Shown in pieces: positions 1-12,655 of a stretch of 64,000 nt of DNA (its first letter is position 1; every line of letters begins with the position of its first letter). The translations under genes and the position numbers were made by a program. The notes beneath the pieces are model-generated. The model searched no databases, was not told the origin of the DNA, and was given only the letters and a program-made list of their open reading frames with translations. Origin of the DNA: Locusta migratoria (lineage: Eukaryota; Arthropoda; Insecta; Orthoptera; Acrididae); the NCBI GenBank assembly GCA_026315105.1, contig CM048744.1, positions 972,198,221 through 972,262,220 on the forward strand. Direction: 5' to 3'.

Positions 1-2690
1 ACCTAGTTTCGTCACGCGTTTTTATATTATACTAGACAGTTACACGATTTGCACGCAAATGTCTTGTTAACGGTTTAACGGTAAATTGCAAATGTTACAT
101 GACGATTTAGTTTTCTCAATTGAGCGTCCTCCTACATATCACAGGTCATAACCTCACTTTCAACATCGGTAGAGACTAGAGAGCAAAGATGCCGACTAGC
201 GCTATGGGTGGCCAAACTACGAAACAGGTGAAATAAGCTTTGGAGTTGGCTTCGGAAGTGGAAACTATCAAAGCACGCATTCGCAATGGAGGGCTTCCAA
301 ATCGTCAGTAACTATCAGAAACTATCGGCGTTTGGACCACTCGAACGAACGTTATGTCGTCTGCCGACTGAAAGCGCAGTGACATAATTGCTGAGGCCAC
401 TGAAAAGGCTGCTGTTTCTCTTCAGGAACTATACGATCGTCTGGTCCCTAGACAGATACCACTGTGGTTTGACTATCAGCTATCTGTGTCGTTGAGTCAC
501 AAACTCCGTAATTTCTATGGTTCCTGGGGATGACAGCAGGGGTCGAAGTTAGTATGATAGAAGTGATTGGAATGATACATTTCTAACACGTTCTCTGAGA
601 CTTTCCCTCGGTGTTACACCCCACGCGTGCCAATGTCGCAAGGTTTAATTACGTAGCAATGCACATCAGGGCCTTAGAACTTCGTGCATTGTCAGTGTTT
701 GCAGTTTCTGTTCAGTAACCTAGCTTCTTTTCCGTTGTCTCCACGCAGAAGCAGCGCACAGGTCGTTGATCTTCTATCTTGAAATGGAGCTGTGGCTTTT
801 TTTTTCTTTTTTTTCTGATAAATAAGACGGTGCTACCTTCCTATTGGTACTCCCGAATAATAATTGGGCAATACATATCTCAGGGTAGTAAAAAGTTTAT
901 GGCTCGTTGTCTCTGTTCATAGAGGTGAATTATGTATGCCAGCTTCTGTGCCCTAAACAGCTACCCAAACTGTTTACAGATTATTGATATTTAGTCTATC
1001 AATCTCCATATGATGAAGTGAAATTATATTTAAACAAACATACCTCTGAATTACCAACAAAATGAATTCTAAGATAAAGAAATGATTCGCCCACGAAGTA
1101 ATTCTTTATCAATGAAGTTCATTACTCCTTTTGGACAAAAAAATGCGGAGGTGGTCCTACTCTATACATCGGTAAAAAAAAAAACATTTCCCCAACTATT
1201 GTTCATGAGGCACAATAAGTATCACACGCACTCGAGACTAAATGTTCGAAATTATCAGTCGTAAATTAGTGAAGTTCCAAATTAATCCGCAGTTACAGTA
1301 TTTGTTATAAAAACAGTTCATCACACGTGTACACGATTGCTGAATTATCACAGTTCCACAGCCCTACTATCGGGCATAGTTTATCACTCTACACCAAAGA
1401 TTAAATTCTTCAGTCACAGTCTCATAAATTTTCTAAGTGCACACAAGTCTCTCCCTTCAAATCAAAAGTTCGTAACGCGGCTTCAGACCGCCCAGCGTCA
1501 CAATCTCTCACCACCGCGTCCAAGTTACGAGTCCCTTCCCAAGCGTTCGAAAAGCGTGCTCTCCCTGCTCCAAAATTTTTATCTTTCCACGCATCCTAAC
1601 GTTTCATTTTTAAAATACAATTTCCCTTCCAAAATATTACACATTTGAATATCAAAACAATAAATGCTTTGACCACCTCCCTACAAATATTGTTTATATT
1701 TAACAAATTTATATTTAACAATACTAAAAACGGCTGAGACTTAAGCTCTTTGCTATTAAGTGTGGTGTATCACTGTTGAAATATACTGCCGCCGTCGAAA
1801 TATAGTTACACAATGAATATTTATCATGGCTTTTTAAGCAAATATATTCAGTTCTTGTCCACAAATACATATAATTGTTTATGTAAAAATTATCTATTGC
1901 ATATCTAATATTTTTAGTCGGCCATGAAGTATTAAGTGGCAGTCTACAACATAAAAATTAACGTTACTAAGAACATTAAATATATTAAAATACATATGTA
2001 AATGTAATGTGCTTTGCTGGGTTCATGTTTTGTTTTTCTGTGATGAAATCTATGTACTGGCACAAGATTATTATTACCTCAACGAAAAGCAGAACAAGAG
2101 AGTAAAGCATAGTTTATTGAAAGAATACGGAAATAGCATGGTAAGTCTTTTAAGACATGTAGTGTGGTGCAGTGCTGTCCGTTTGCTTCTTAAACTGTTA
2201 CCGATAAACACTACGTATCAATAATTGTAAATATGACTTATAATATCGTTACAGTACTAAGATTTATCGGCTTTTCATTTGTAAGGGATATTTAAATTGT
2301 AACTACGGCGTTTGATTCTCCCAAGTATCATCAATCCATTCATATATTTGCCATATGATCATTCGCTGATTTTATATGGATTTTTAGAATGTGTGTGGGT
2401 ATATTGTATTTCAGTTGCAATCTGGAATAGCCGCCCTCACTTAGCCAAGAGCGTTTCCGGTTTCCGAGCACATTAGGGAAACCCTGACTACCTAGATCCT
2501 AACTGTTAGCCGGCCGGCTGGGGATCCTATGAAGTTACCAGTTTCATTTACGCTTGGCACTAAAAATAGGCACAAAATTCAGAAAACCTTTACTACATAA
2601 TAAAGCTCCGTGCGGAAATTTTGGTGCATATTATGTACATATATAAAGTAAAAACATCGAAAATGCAAGAGAAACTAAAATCAAATTTTC
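1..2690. other. Unassigned AT-rich DNA
   Basis: No coding region, RNA gene or repeat that I recognise. The longest open frame (1337-1648, 103 codons) has no motif and lies in low-complexity AT-rich DNA. The stretch at about 180-500 is less AT-rich and reads like decayed coding DNA, but I could not assign it to a family. Confidence 0.5.
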
Positions 2691-2784
2691 CCAGTTAAAA
2701 CACTATTTCCCGCATTTTACGCCATTTTCTGAAATCCCTTGAAAAAGAAACCGAAATTGTGGGTACCTACTTTAACTGTCAATC

Positions 2785-2849
2785 GGCGTATAAGACGCAT
2801 CCAGTTTTTGGACCAATTTTTGTGGGGAAAAAAGTGCATTTTATACGCC
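2785..2849. repeat. Short inverted repeat (15-bp arms)
   Basis: Arm 1 (2785-2799, GGCGTATAAGACGCA) is nearly the reverse complement of arm 2 (2835-2849, TGCATTTTATACGCC), with two differences. It looks like the tip of a small foldback or MITE-type element; outer ends and a target duplication were not found. Confidence 0.45.
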
Positions 2850-3980
2850 AGCAAATACGGTAATTGTTATAATAATTACTTAGTGCAGGTGTGGGCTCGA
2901 GCTGCGGGCGGGCACCGTGTGGAGTGCAACTCTTGATCTACTTCAGTACTTGCGGACAGCGCCTAAGACGGCCGAGTAGCGCTAATATACGATTAATACA
3001 AAATGCTGGTATTCAGGTCATCGATAAGGGCAGCAAGAGAGGGGCACTAATGAACAAAGGAGGCGAAACTAAGACTTTAGATTTCCGCCTACTTAATATT
3101 GTGGTCAGAAAGAATACATACATTCTTTATTAAACAATTAACGGAAAATTCGACATTTTATAGTCGACCCTTTGCTTGTGTCCTCAATAAAAAAATAAAA
3201 TAAAAAAATACTGAAGTTGTTCATCCAATAGAAATGAGGAATGGTTAGGTTTATTATAAAGGTGCGTGGGAGTGGGTGATCGTGGAGAGAAAAGGAAAGA
3301 AAGCCTTTACAGTATTTTCCGATCTGTATATTTGTGAGTGTCCAGCAGCTAGTGCTCTAAACATTGTGGGAACCAGTTTTGAGGGCAATTCTTGTAACAT
3401 ATCTTACGTCCTATGTATCGGTACCTGGCGTCTGACGTGTTGAACATTTGACATGTTATTTGCAGATTGCGAATTATTAAAAGTTCGACCGTGTTAATCA
3501 GACTGTAATTCTTTACCAACACACGTAAACACCAGCCAATACATCTGAACTTCATAACTGTCAATTTTTGGTCGACTTTTCTTTTTATTGCTCTTGAAGT
3601 ATAGATTAAACTATCATTTTCGTAATACATTGAACAAAATCCAATTCCATACGCTCAGTTGTCCATCTTGTGTTAACAGCGGTGTCGTTCCGGGCCGACT
3701 CGCTACGTCAGCAAAGCGAATTGAAACCTAATACATTCATCACATAATACATTAGTCATTTATAAATCTGAATTTAAGTGACTAAAAACGCTTATCAATA
3801 ACATAACAATTATTAAATCGTATTCCTGCAAAACTGAGCGGAATGAGGCTGTAGATAACGTTCAAATTCCGTCCTACTACCCCTACCACGAACGCCAAGC
3901 AGGCCTCTACGGCGCTAACACTACTCTAATGACGTGAAAATGGCGCGCTGGTGCCAGCAATCCAGCAAGGTTATATACAT
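2850..3980. other. Unassigned intergenic DNA
   Basis: AT-rich DNA with no recognisable gene or repeat. A 93-codon minus frame at 3349-3630 has no motif I know and is probably chance. Confidence 0.4.
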
Positions 3981-3984
3981 GTGG

Positions 3985-4205
3985 CGTCTGTTCGGAAAGA
4001 ACAGACGTCACTTCTGATCCTGCAGTTATTATTCAACATTCACAGAATATATGACATCAACTGTGATTGGGCAAAGCTGAAAATGTGTACCCAGCCGGGA
4101 TTCGAACCCGGGTCCCCTGCTTTCTAGGCAGTTGCGCTGACCCCTACACCACTGGGGACACAGTGATCACCGCACCTGCAAGGATTACCTAGGCACGCCT
4201 CCCGT
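3985..4205 (-). repeat. tRNA-derived SINE-like repeat (family 4)
   Basis: Read on the minus strand, 4161-4091 has a tRNA-like layout: an A-box-like GTGGTGTAGGGGTC, an anticodon-like hairpin around CTAGAAA, and a B-box GGTTCGAATCC. It is followed by a short non-tRNA tail. A related unit lies at 58565-58641 with the same anticodon-arm sequence. A perfect small hairpin, GTCTGTTC / GAACAGAC, sits at about 3988-4008. The surrounding tail and the diverged sister copy argue for a SINE rather than a functional tRNA gene. Confidence 0.6.
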
Positions 4206-4728
4206 CAGATACAAATTCCCAGCTTCGCCCTGCCCACAGTACTCAAAGGTTAGCGTGGACGTGGAGGGCAAAGTGTTTGCTAGCAGTGCAGAGTGAGCGC
4301 TCGCGGGCCTCCGCGCTCACATCAGCTCAAGGTGTCCGTCGGGCTGAGGAACTCTGACTAGTTTAGACGTAGTATTACGTGGTCCTGCACTGTAACACTG
4401 GAAGCTAAAACAGTGACTGCAATGTTTGAACGTAGTTTTACCGGGGCGTTTTTCGTAGAACGCTCTTAGTAGCTGGAGGTCTCGCGAAATGTCGGCGGGT
4501 CGTCCTGCTGATGGTGCAGGGCATTAGGGGGCCTCACGTCTGAGTTAACGGACCGCGCCGTCTCGCGGTATTAACCGACAGGCAGACAACCCACCCCTCA
4601 TCAGGGGGTCTGCCGGCGCGTGCCACCACTGCAAGCGACTCCTTCCTTGCACTACAGCGTTGTGAATTTTACTAAAAAAAATACAAATTACATAAACTTA
4701 GTCCTAGAAAGAAAAATCATTCGAAAAA
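4206..4728. other. GC-richer unassigned segment
   Basis: Noticeably GC-rich compared with its flanks, especially 4250-4340 and 4440-4640. No open frame, tRNA or repeat could be assigned. Confidence 0.4.
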
Positions 4729-5012
4729 ACAATAGCATGGATTCAAGAAGTTAGGAAAGATTTGGAAAGAAACAATATAAGCGAAAAAGATGCAACAGAA
4801 AGAGAGACTTTTAAGAGGAAAATGTTAAAAATGGAAGAATTTCAAGGCAGGAGGGAGAAGACAGGAGTAACGTGGACTGAGGAGAGAAAAAGGATGCTTA
4901 GTGAAAAGATCAAATACTGTAGAAAAAAAAAAAAGAACAAAGGAGAAAACATTGAAATTGGTGTGTGTGGTCGTTAGATGGCCGTAACGAAGAAAGAAGA
5001 AAATAAAATAAA
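4729..5012 (+). pseudogene. LINE 3'-end fragment, lysine-rich C-terminus
   Basis: An open frame (4762-4977, 71 codons; in-frame sequence extends upstream to about 4737) encodes a highly charged Lys/Arg/Glu-rich peptide with the segment TWTEERKRMLSEKIKYC. The A-rich trailer ends near 5010 in an ATAAAATAAAT run. This is the style of the extreme C-terminus and 3'UTR of a non-LTR retrotransposon, 5'-truncated so that no RT remains. The clade is not certain; an RTE-like element is my best guess. It is unlikely to be a host gene, because there is no upstream exon and the tail is retroposon-like. Confidence 0.4.
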
Positions 5013-5029
5013 TCTCACGGGCATTTTAC

Positions 5030-5718
5030 GGCACGCTTTAGATTTGTAGTTTTAAAAGTTTTTGTAAAAATTTCCGATCAAAATAATAATGTAAATAATA
5101 AAAGATAAATTTAAGTGTCTGAAACACTTTTACGAAAAATTAAATTTAGGCAGTGGTAGGTTCCGAACCACTGACCTTCAACATCACAGTCCAACGCATT
5201 GACCACTACGCTACAGATATCAATAAAATGTTACGTTATTTAATCTCATAATATTGATGGCCGTTGTTAACTGATGCTAATATGGCATTTGTAGACACCA
5301 GATTATCATTTATCGTAGGAAGAACGATTTGTTTTTGTTAATTCTTCAGTGCGACATTGCTTTGAAATGACAACGTGTAAGTTACAATAAGAAAATCACC
5401 AAATACGCAATGCAAGATGGCGTATCCCAGAGGGTACTGGGCGAGGAATGTTATGTGATATTTGCGAACTGCTGCTTTTCGTTAATTCAATGGAGCGTGT
5501 CAAAACTCCGTTACTTTTGCAAATATCTCTGCAACGATACAACATATGAAAAAAACATAATAGAGCGAAATTGTAGAGAATTTTCTCCTCTACAAATTTG
5601 GTTATTCAATTTTCCTGTCGGATGCATGGTTAAGTCGTTATTTTCATTTAAATTTAGAGCTGTCAAGACGATCGCAAAGGCCCGCTTTTAGTGTTACTAC
5701 CGTAACCTAAGGTGGGCC
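5030..5718. mobile_element. Non-autonomous TIR element with internal tRNA-like sequence, copy 1
   Basis: The left end (GGCACGCTTTAGATTTGTAG) is an imperfect reverse complement of the right end (about 5694-5718, ending GGTGGGCC). A second copy at 16058-16754 aligns along the whole length, including GATGGCGTATSCCAGAG and the closing CCGTAACCTAARGTGGGCC. The better-preserved ends of copy 2 show the shared terminal motif GGCCCACTTYA. There is no transposase frame. A minus-strand tRNA-like stretch with a B-box-like GGTTCGGAACC lies inside at 5150-5220. The target duplication is not clear. Confidence 0.6.
5150..5220 (-). repeat. tRNA-like sequence inside the TIR element, copy 1
   Basis: On the minus strand it reads TAGCGTAGTGGTCAATGCG (A-box-like) followed by GGTTCGGAACC (B-box-like). 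The B-box has an extra G and the arms do not fold as a clean cloverleaf. A homologous tRNA-like block sits at the same place in copy 2 (16210-16279). Confidence 0.5.
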
Positions 5719-5920
5719 AAAAAAAAAAGTTCAAATGTTTGAAAATCTATGGGACTTATTCGGTTGGTTATCAGTCGCTAGCTTACAAACTACTAAGGTA
5801 AACTAACCTAAGAACAACACATACACCCATGTCCGAGGGAGAACTCTAACCTCCGACGGCAAACGGCCGCGCGCACCGCAGCACGGCGCCTCAGTGCGCA
5901 CGGCTATTCCGCCGCAGCCA
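5719..5920 (-). mobile_element. tRNA-derived SINE (family 1), minus strand
   Basis: On the minus strand: a GC-rich tRNA-like head (5920-5840), then a body with CTTAGGTTAGTTTACC and a tail with CCCATAGATTTTC. The same body occurs at 11501-11705, 11832-12011, 18675-18870 and 53951-54275. It abuts the right end of the preceding TIR element directly. The A-rich end lies at 5719-5728. Confidence 0.65.
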
Positions 5921-6252
5921 TTAGGAATCTTCTCCAAAATGTTATCCGTGGTGATGGTATTTTCACTATCACTGGATAAAAATGGATAAGCTGTGCGTGC
6001 ACTACATACAAGTAAATTCAGCAGCAAAATAAGATTTGACATTTTTGTCCTACAATTTTAATAATAAATTGTTTCAAGAACCGGAAGTGAAACGGAATAA
6101 AAATTGAAAAGTTACAGTAGAACAATAGGACTGACAAGAAGAGAAGCAATGCTAATTGTGTTAGTGGGGAATGGGTAGGGAAGGAATACAGATTCCGCCT
6201 TGTATATTCCTAAAAGTACACACCGCTTAATGACGATGTCTACAGTTACGAA

Positions 6253-6256
<4 letters not shown>

Positions 6257-6300
<44 letters not shown>
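6257..6300. repeat. (GT)n microsatellite
   Basis: An uninterrupted GT/AC dinucleotide run of about 44 bp. Open frames crossing it on either strand are artefacts. Confidence 0.95.
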
Positions 6301-6301
<1 letters not shown>

Positions 6302-6785
6302 GTGCATATTACTGTGACATTATTATGTTCGCTGCGTACCACAATAAAATTGTTCAGGCTAGCATTGTTAAGAATGTGGGGTGCAGTATTCTGGATAGCC
6401 CTTCACTAGCGATCATTTGCATTCCTATCAGAAGATTTGGCATGCTGTTATGCCACAGCACAGGAAATTTAAACATAACTCATTTCCTGCAGCCACCTGC
6501 AATTCAACAAATCGTCTTTTTTGTCTTCTGTTCTTTTGTTTTCTTGTTTCTTCGTTTTTGTTTTCTTGTTGTTTTTCTTTTTGTATTTTTGTTGTTTTCA
6601 CAGTACGTGTGGTGTGTTGTTAATACGGTTTGTAAGATTACCATTGGTTTACAAAGGCTGTATCAGAGAAAACCATGAAAAAACGATTTTTAAGTTCAAT
6701 AACTATAAATAATGGCAATTAAGGCTTCTGTACCTTACTACTGCAAATCGTCCAATTACATTATTAAACGACATTTTTGTTCCGT
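6301..6785. other. Unassigned, T-rich intergenic DNA
   Basis: Contains a T-rich low-complexity block (about 6515-6600). Overlapping open frames here give Phe/Val/Cys-rich peptides with no domain; I regard them as chance. Confidence 0.5.
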
Positions 6786-6930
6786 ACCGTAGGTGCAACC
6801 ACAGCGGAGGGGTATCTGTGGAGAGGCCAGACAAACGTGTGGTTCCTGAAGAGGGGCAGCAGCCTTTTCAGTAGTTACAGGGGCAACAGTCTGGATGATT
6901 GACTGAGCTGGCCTTGTAACATCAGCTAAT

Positions 6931-9900
6931 GTGGCTTTGCCACACAGCTACTGCGAACGGCTGAAAGCAAGGGGAAACTACAGCCGTTACCTTTCCCGAG
7001 GACATGCAGCTCTACTGTATGAACATATGATGATGGCATCCTCTCCGGTAAAATATTCCGGAGGTAAAATAGTCCCCCATTCGGATCTCCGGGAGGGGAC
7101 TACTCAGGAGGATGTGATCATCAGGAAAGACAATACTGGCATTCTACGGGTCGGAGCGTGGAATGTTAGATCCCTTAATCGAGTAGGAAAATTAGAAAAT
7201 TTAAAAAGGGAAATGGATAGGTTGAAGTTAGATATAGTGGGGATTAGTGAAGTTCGGTGGCAGGTTGAACAGGATTTCTGGTCAGGTGAGTGTACAGGAT
7301 TATAAATACAAAAGCAGTTGGGGGTATCACAGGAGTAGGATTGATAATGAATAAGAAAATACGAATGCGGGTAAACTACTATGACCAGCACAGTAATCGC
7401 ATTATCATTGTCAAGATAGATACGAAGCCAACACCGACAACAGTAGTACAGGTTTATATGCCAACTAGCTCTGCCGATGATGAGGAAATCGAAGAAATAT
7501 ATGAGGAGCTAAAGGAAATTTTTCAGACAATTAAGGGAGAGGAAAACTTAATTGTTATGGGAGACTGGAATTCGGTAGTAGGACAAGGAAGGGAAGGGAA
7601 AATAGTAGGTGAATATGGTCTGGGCAAAAGGAATGAAAGAGGAAGCCGCCTGGTAGAATTTTGCACGGAACATAATTTAGTTATAACAGACACCTGGTTT
7701 AAGAATCACAAAAGAAGGTTGTATACGTGGAAGAGACCAGGAGACACCGGAAGATACCAGATAGATTTTATAATGGTAAGACATAGATTTCGGAACCAGG
7801 TTTTACAGTGTAAGACATACCCAGGGGCAGATATAGACTCTGACCATAACTTGTCGGTTATGAACTGTAGGCTGAAACTATAGAAACTACAAAAAGGCTG
7901 AAAAATAAGGAGATGGGACCTGGATAAATTGAAGGTACCTGAGGTTCTTAAAAATTTCAGAGTGAGCTTTAGGCAACAATTGACAGAAACAGGGGAAAAT
8001 AAAACAGTTGAGGAGGAATGGGTAAAATTGAGAGATGAAATAGTGAAGGTAGCAGAGGACAAAATAGGTAGGAAGGCAAGACCTACAAAGAATCCTTGGA
8101 TATCACAGGAGATACTAAATTTAATCGATGAAAGGAGAAAGTATAAACATGCAGTAATTGAAACAGGAAAAATTGAGTACAGACGACTAAGAAATGAGAT
8201 TGTCAGGAAGTGCAAAATGGCTAAGCAGGAGTGGCTAGAAGGCAAATGCAAGGATGTAGAAGAATGTATAAATAGGGGAAAAATAGATACAGCCTACAGG
8301 AAAATAAAAGAAACATTTGGTCATAAGAAAAACAGCTCTATGAATATCAAGGACACTGATGGAAAACCAGTTCTCAGCAAAGAAGGGAAAGCTGAAAGGT
8401 GGAAAGAATATATAGAGGGGCTCTACAAAGGAAATGAACTTCGAGACAATATTGTAGGAAGGGAAGAGGATGTAGATGAAGATGAAATAGGAGGTACTGT
8501 ACTGAGTGAAGAATTTGACAGAGCCCTGAAAGACCTGAGTCGAAATAAGGCCCCTGGAGTAGATGATATTCCCTCAGAGCTGCTGAAGTCTCTGGGAGAA
8601 CCAGCCATGACAAAATTGTTTCACCTGGTGTGTAAGATGTATGAGACAGGTGAAGTACCCTCAGACTTTAAGAAAAATGTTATGATCCCCATTCCATAGA
8701 AAGCAGGTGCTGACAGGTGTGAAAACTACAGAACCATCAGTTTAATAAGTCATGGCTGCAAAATATTAACACGAATTATATACAGAAGGATCGAAAAGCT
8801 GGTAGAAGCCGACCTCGGGGAAGATCAGTTTGGGTTCAGGAGAAATGTAGGAACACGGGAGGCAATACTCACTTTACGGCTTATCCTAGAAGATAGATTA
8901 AGAAAAGGCAAACCTACATTTCTAGCTTTTTGTAGATTTGGAGAAGGCTTTTGACAATGTTGATTGGAATAACCTCTTTCAAGTTCTGAAGCAAGCAGGA
9001 GTAAAATATAGGGAGCGTAAGGTTATTTACAACTTGTACCAAAACCAGACAGCGGTTGTCAGAGTTGAAGGGCATGAAAGGGATGCAGTGGTTGGAAAGG
9101 GAGTAAGACAGGGTTGTAGTCTTTCTCCATTGTTATTCAATTTGTACATTGAGCAAGCTATAAAGGAAAGCAAGGAGAAATTTGGAGAAGGAATAAAAGT
9201 TCAAGGGGAAGAATTAAAAACATTGCATTTTGTCGACGACATAGTAATTCTGTCAGAGGCAGCAAAGGACCTCGAAGAGCAATTGAACGGAATGGACAGT
9301 GCGCTGAAAGGTGCATATAAGATGAACATTAACAAGAGTAAAACTAGGGTAATGGAGTGCAGTGTAAGAAAATCAGGTGATGCTGAAGGAATTAGATTGG
9401 GAAACGAAGCAATAAAGGAGGTAGATGAGTTCTGTTACTTGGGCAGTAAAATAACAAATGATGGTCGCAGTACAGAGGATATAAAATGCAGAATGGCAAT
9501 GGGTAGAAAAGCGTTCTTGAAAAAGAGAAATTTGTTAACATCGAATATTGATTTAAGCCTAAGTAAGTCCTTTCTGAAGGCATTTGTATGGAGTGTTGCC
9601 TTGTATGGGAGTGAGACATGGACGATAAACAGTGCGGACTGGAAGAGGATTGAGGCTTTTGAAATATGGTGCTACAGAAGAATGCTTAAGATTAGGTGGG
9701 TGGATCGCGTAACTAATGAGGAGGTACTGAACAGAATTGGGGAGAAAAGGAATTTCTGGCATACCTTGACTAAAAGAAGGGATAGATTGGTAGGACACAT
9801 TCTTAGACATCAAGGAATTGTGAATTTAGCGTTGGAGGGAAGTGTGTGGGGAAAAAATCGCAGGGGAAGACCAAGAGATGGATACAGTAAGCAGATTCAG

Positions 9901-9981
9901 ACAGATGTAGGTTGTCGTTCTTATGTGGAGGTGAAGAGGCTTGCTCAGGATAGGGTATTGTGGAGAGCTGCATCAAACTAG
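6931..9981 (+). pseudogene. RTE polyprotein (APE endonuclease plus reverse transcriptase), broken
   Basis: The product would nick target DNA and reverse-transcribe its own RNA at the nick. The endonuclease begins with GAWNVRSLN (about 7153), then SEVRW, MGDWNS (7557) and the closing SDHN (7840). The linker carries NKAPGVDDIPSELL (8548). The RT shows FGFRRNVGTREA, LEKAFDNVDW (8935), GVRQGCSLSPLLFNLY (9097) and FVDDIVI (9230), where the family motif is FADD. Breaks: a frameshift near 7285-7295, stop 7881-7883, stop 8697-8699, and an extra T in a T-run near 8928. From 8938 to 9981 the RT and C-terminus are open. The first open segment starts with GTG, so the true start is unknown; it is probably further into the frame. 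Confidence 0.85.
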
Positions 9982-9995
9982 TCTCCGGACTGAAG

Positions 9996-10041
<46 letters not shown>
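9996..10041 (+). repeat. (AAC)n tail of RTE copy A
   Basis: About 15 AAC units directly after the conserved 3' terminus CTCCGGACTGAAGAC. RTE elements usually end in such short tandem repeats, so this is the element's tail rather than a chance microsatellite. Confidence 0.85.
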
Positions 10042-10043
<2 letters not shown>

Positions 10044-11500
10044 TACTTTGAACCCCTGGATTTCGGTACCGGACGAATGTTACCTCACAAACACAAAATC
10101 ACACATTTTTCGCTATTTCCAGCGTGGATCGCAAATATCTAAATGAGTAAATATAAAAAATGTTCCAAATTTCAACTACATATGCTTAATACATGTCTCT
10201 TATAACACGATTTTTCCTTATAGAAAAATATTTATCCATTACCAAGATAAACCCGAAAACGTTGTTACGATACTGAAAGTGCTAATAAACAATGTTCCGG
10301 CCACTGTGAAGCTTAACATCGTACTCTTAACATCTGGTGCACGAAACAATGAAATTTTGCACGTATCTTTGTGCGGTAACTTAGCTCGATGAATAATACA
10401 TTTTCATTATTCGTCAATTATTGTTGACCATCAAATTTACTAAAATATTGTTTGCAGAGGTGAAAATATATTGAGTAGACTTAACATTTTTCATAGGTCA
10501 TTCATGCATAGAAGTGTTCACAATTCAGAGGAAACAACGAAATTTTATTTTAAACTGAGCAGAATATATCGTGTCCTTGGTACATTGATATGCAACGAAC
10601 AAACCCGACCAGCGTAACAACTACTTTACAGTCGGATTTTGCAACTTTTGCGAAGAATGTTCTATTTTTTTTTTTTTTTTGGGTTATGTGGTAGTCAACT
10701 TTTCTCCTCTTTTAACTAGTCACCGGTTTATTACTCCTGATGGCCTAATAAGCCGAAAACTAGTTTTAAGAGAATAAATCAGTAGGGAAAATAAGTTTTA
10801 ACTGGAAATACGGAATAGTTCTACCTAGAAGCGACGGAAGAATGCATACAAGAGAATAGTACCACTCATTCCACTTCAAGAAAAAGACTCGCAAAAGACT
10901 TCAGTTTTGTTGTAATTCCTGTATGTAAATGTCGAACGACATAAGAAAATTGATACCTTTACTGATGTACAGAATTTCTACTATAAGCAGCACAACCTGC
11001 TGTATCAAGAGGAAAACAGCTAAAAAAACTGCTGCTGGTGCACAAAAAGATCAATATGTTCCTGGTTAAAAGCTTTAGGCAGAACAGTGGGAACCAACTA
11101 AAAGTTGTCTTTCCACCTTAGTAACATAAAATTTTGACACGCCGACATACTCGCCCTTACATGCTGAAAGAGAACCGTATAAAGTTATGGTTGAAGAGTA
11201 CGACGACATTTTAGTGTTAGTGTGAAAGCCACCCCAAAGATTGCAGAAGCGGATGGAGTGGGGGGGGGAGGGGAATTGGATTATCAACAAGTCAATTAAA
11301 CGGTTTGTCAAACAGCCTTATGTTCTGAACTTCGAAAACATTAGTTAAAACATAAATCAAATTTTAATCCTTCATGTTGTTTAAGAAGATTAAATGAAAG
11401 GTCCAATGAAAAAGTCGTTTTTATGTATCTTATGGTCGTCAAAATACGAACCATGTGCACCATACATTAGTCGATATAAGGAAAATATAAAATTGTCGAG
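10042..11500. other. Unassigned AT-rich DNA
   Basis: No gene or repeat recognised. It contains a poly-T run (about 10664-10680). The 78-codon minus frame at 11075-11311 has no motif. Confidence 0.45.
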
Positions 11501-11705
11501 CCGACTGCGGTGGCCGAGCGGTCTGCGGCGCGCCTGTCACGTTCTGCACTGCCACTACGTTCGGAGGTTCGAATCCCCTCCCCCTCCCCCCTCGGCGTGG
11601 ATATTTGTGCCGTCCTTAGTATTAGCTAGTTCATAAGTAGTTTGTAAGTTTAGGGACTGATGATCCCGTAGTTAAGTCCCATAAGCTATACAATCATTTT
11701 AAACA
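11501..11705 (+). mobile_element. tRNA-derived SINE (family 1), plus strand
   Basis: The head has A-box TGGCCGAGCGG (11511) and B-box GGTTCGAATCC (about 11567), and is tRNA-Ser/Leu-like. The body contains GTAGTTTGTAAGTTTAGGGAC and the tail AAGTCCCATAAGC, followed by an A/T-rich end. It lies only about 130 bp from an opposite-strand copy. Confidence 0.8.
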
Positions 11706-11831
11706 AATTCATTTATTTATTTATTTTTGTTATTGTGGAAATCTTCGTATCAAAATCAGTAGACTTACGAACAGACGTAAACGGGATTTGCTGAACTTCC
11801 TACATGTCACCGTTTGTAATACTCGAAAATA

Positions 11832-12011
11832 GTATTTTTAGTATTTGTATAGCTTATGGGACTTAAATACAGGGTCATCAGTCCCTAGTTATGAACTAAC
11901 GCTAAGGACGGCACAAATATCTATGCCCGAGGGGGGATTCGAACCCACGACCGTAGTGGCCGTGCAGACCGTGACTGGAGCGCCTCAGTCTCCTCGGCCA
12001 CCGCGGCTGGC
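11832..12011 (-). mobile_element. tRNA-derived SINE (family 1), with target duplication
   Basis: Reverse complement of the SINE at 11501: tail at 11848-11870, B-box as GGATTCGAACC near 11936, and A-box in CTCGGCCACCGCGG at 11991-12006. It is flanked by a perfect 11-bp direct repeat, ACTCGAAAATA (11821-11831 and 12012-12022). That fits target-primed insertion and fixes both ends. Confidence 0.85.
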
Positions 12012-12655
12012 ACTCGAAAATACCTTCGATGTTTGTTCTAGCTTCTTGCAACATAACACATAAGTGATCAAAATCGCTGCGAAGAATTTACCTGATTTCG
12101 GAATACAGACTCCACCGCCCCCTTTTGAAGTAAAAATAAATGATCAGTCACGTATTATGTACAGTTAGATAGCAGTGTAAACGCGAAGAGAGGAACGTGC
12201 GATTTTGCATAAAATTTTACTGTCCCAGAGTTGGAGACCAGAAGCATTTTAAAATCTGCTTTTACGACAGCACTACCTTCCCTTTCCTACAAAAACAAAG
12301 GTTTTTAAAATATGCGCACACGTGTAGGTAATTAATGGGAAGGCACGAGCATTAAACTGCAAGCAGTGTGCATGGACAGCAGGGTGGACGGAGCACGGTA
12401 TAAATGTATCATGTGACACATCGAACCCGGAGTTTAGCTGCCGGCGTTCATACGGAGGAGGGTAAAATATAGCAAGACAACCTGCAGGCGTCTAAATAGA
12501 GCTGCATATGTTAGCACATTTCCACGAAGTAGATATTGTTCCAACATCATTGTCCTTTGTTTGAATACGAGACGGTATAGTGCCTTTTTATTTTCCCATG
12601 ATTTCCGGCGTACATGCACTCACACCTGGCGCAAGTTAATTCCCTGTTTGAATGA
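12012..12655. other. Unassigned DNA
   Basis: No gene recognised. The 61-codon minus frame at 12434-12619 has no known motif. Confidence 0.4.

Larger units (their letters stand above)
6786..10041 (+). mobile_element. RTE-type non-LTR retrotransposon, copy A (near full length)
   Basis: Order: 5' leader (about 6786-7130), endonuclease, linker, reverse transcriptase, C-terminal zone, stop at 9979-9981, a very short 3'UTR and an (AAC)n tail. A short 3'UTR ending in a simple repeat is typical of the RTE clade. A second copy (22325-24500) aligns from the endonuclease C-terminus to the tail. No clear target duplication was seen. The copy cannot be autonomous because its reading frame is broken at four places. 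Confidence 0.85.

Noticed and set aside
4091..4161. tRNA gene (minus strand) with anticodon loop CTAGAAA
   Set aside because: Reads like a tRNA, but a diverged sister occurs at 58565-58641, it is embedded in a repeat body, and the acceptor stem is not convincing. Called a SINE core instead.
6112..6678. Open frames on both strands through the GT tract
   Set aside because: They exist only because the dinucleotide run has no stops; the peptides are Cys-Val or Thr-His repeats.
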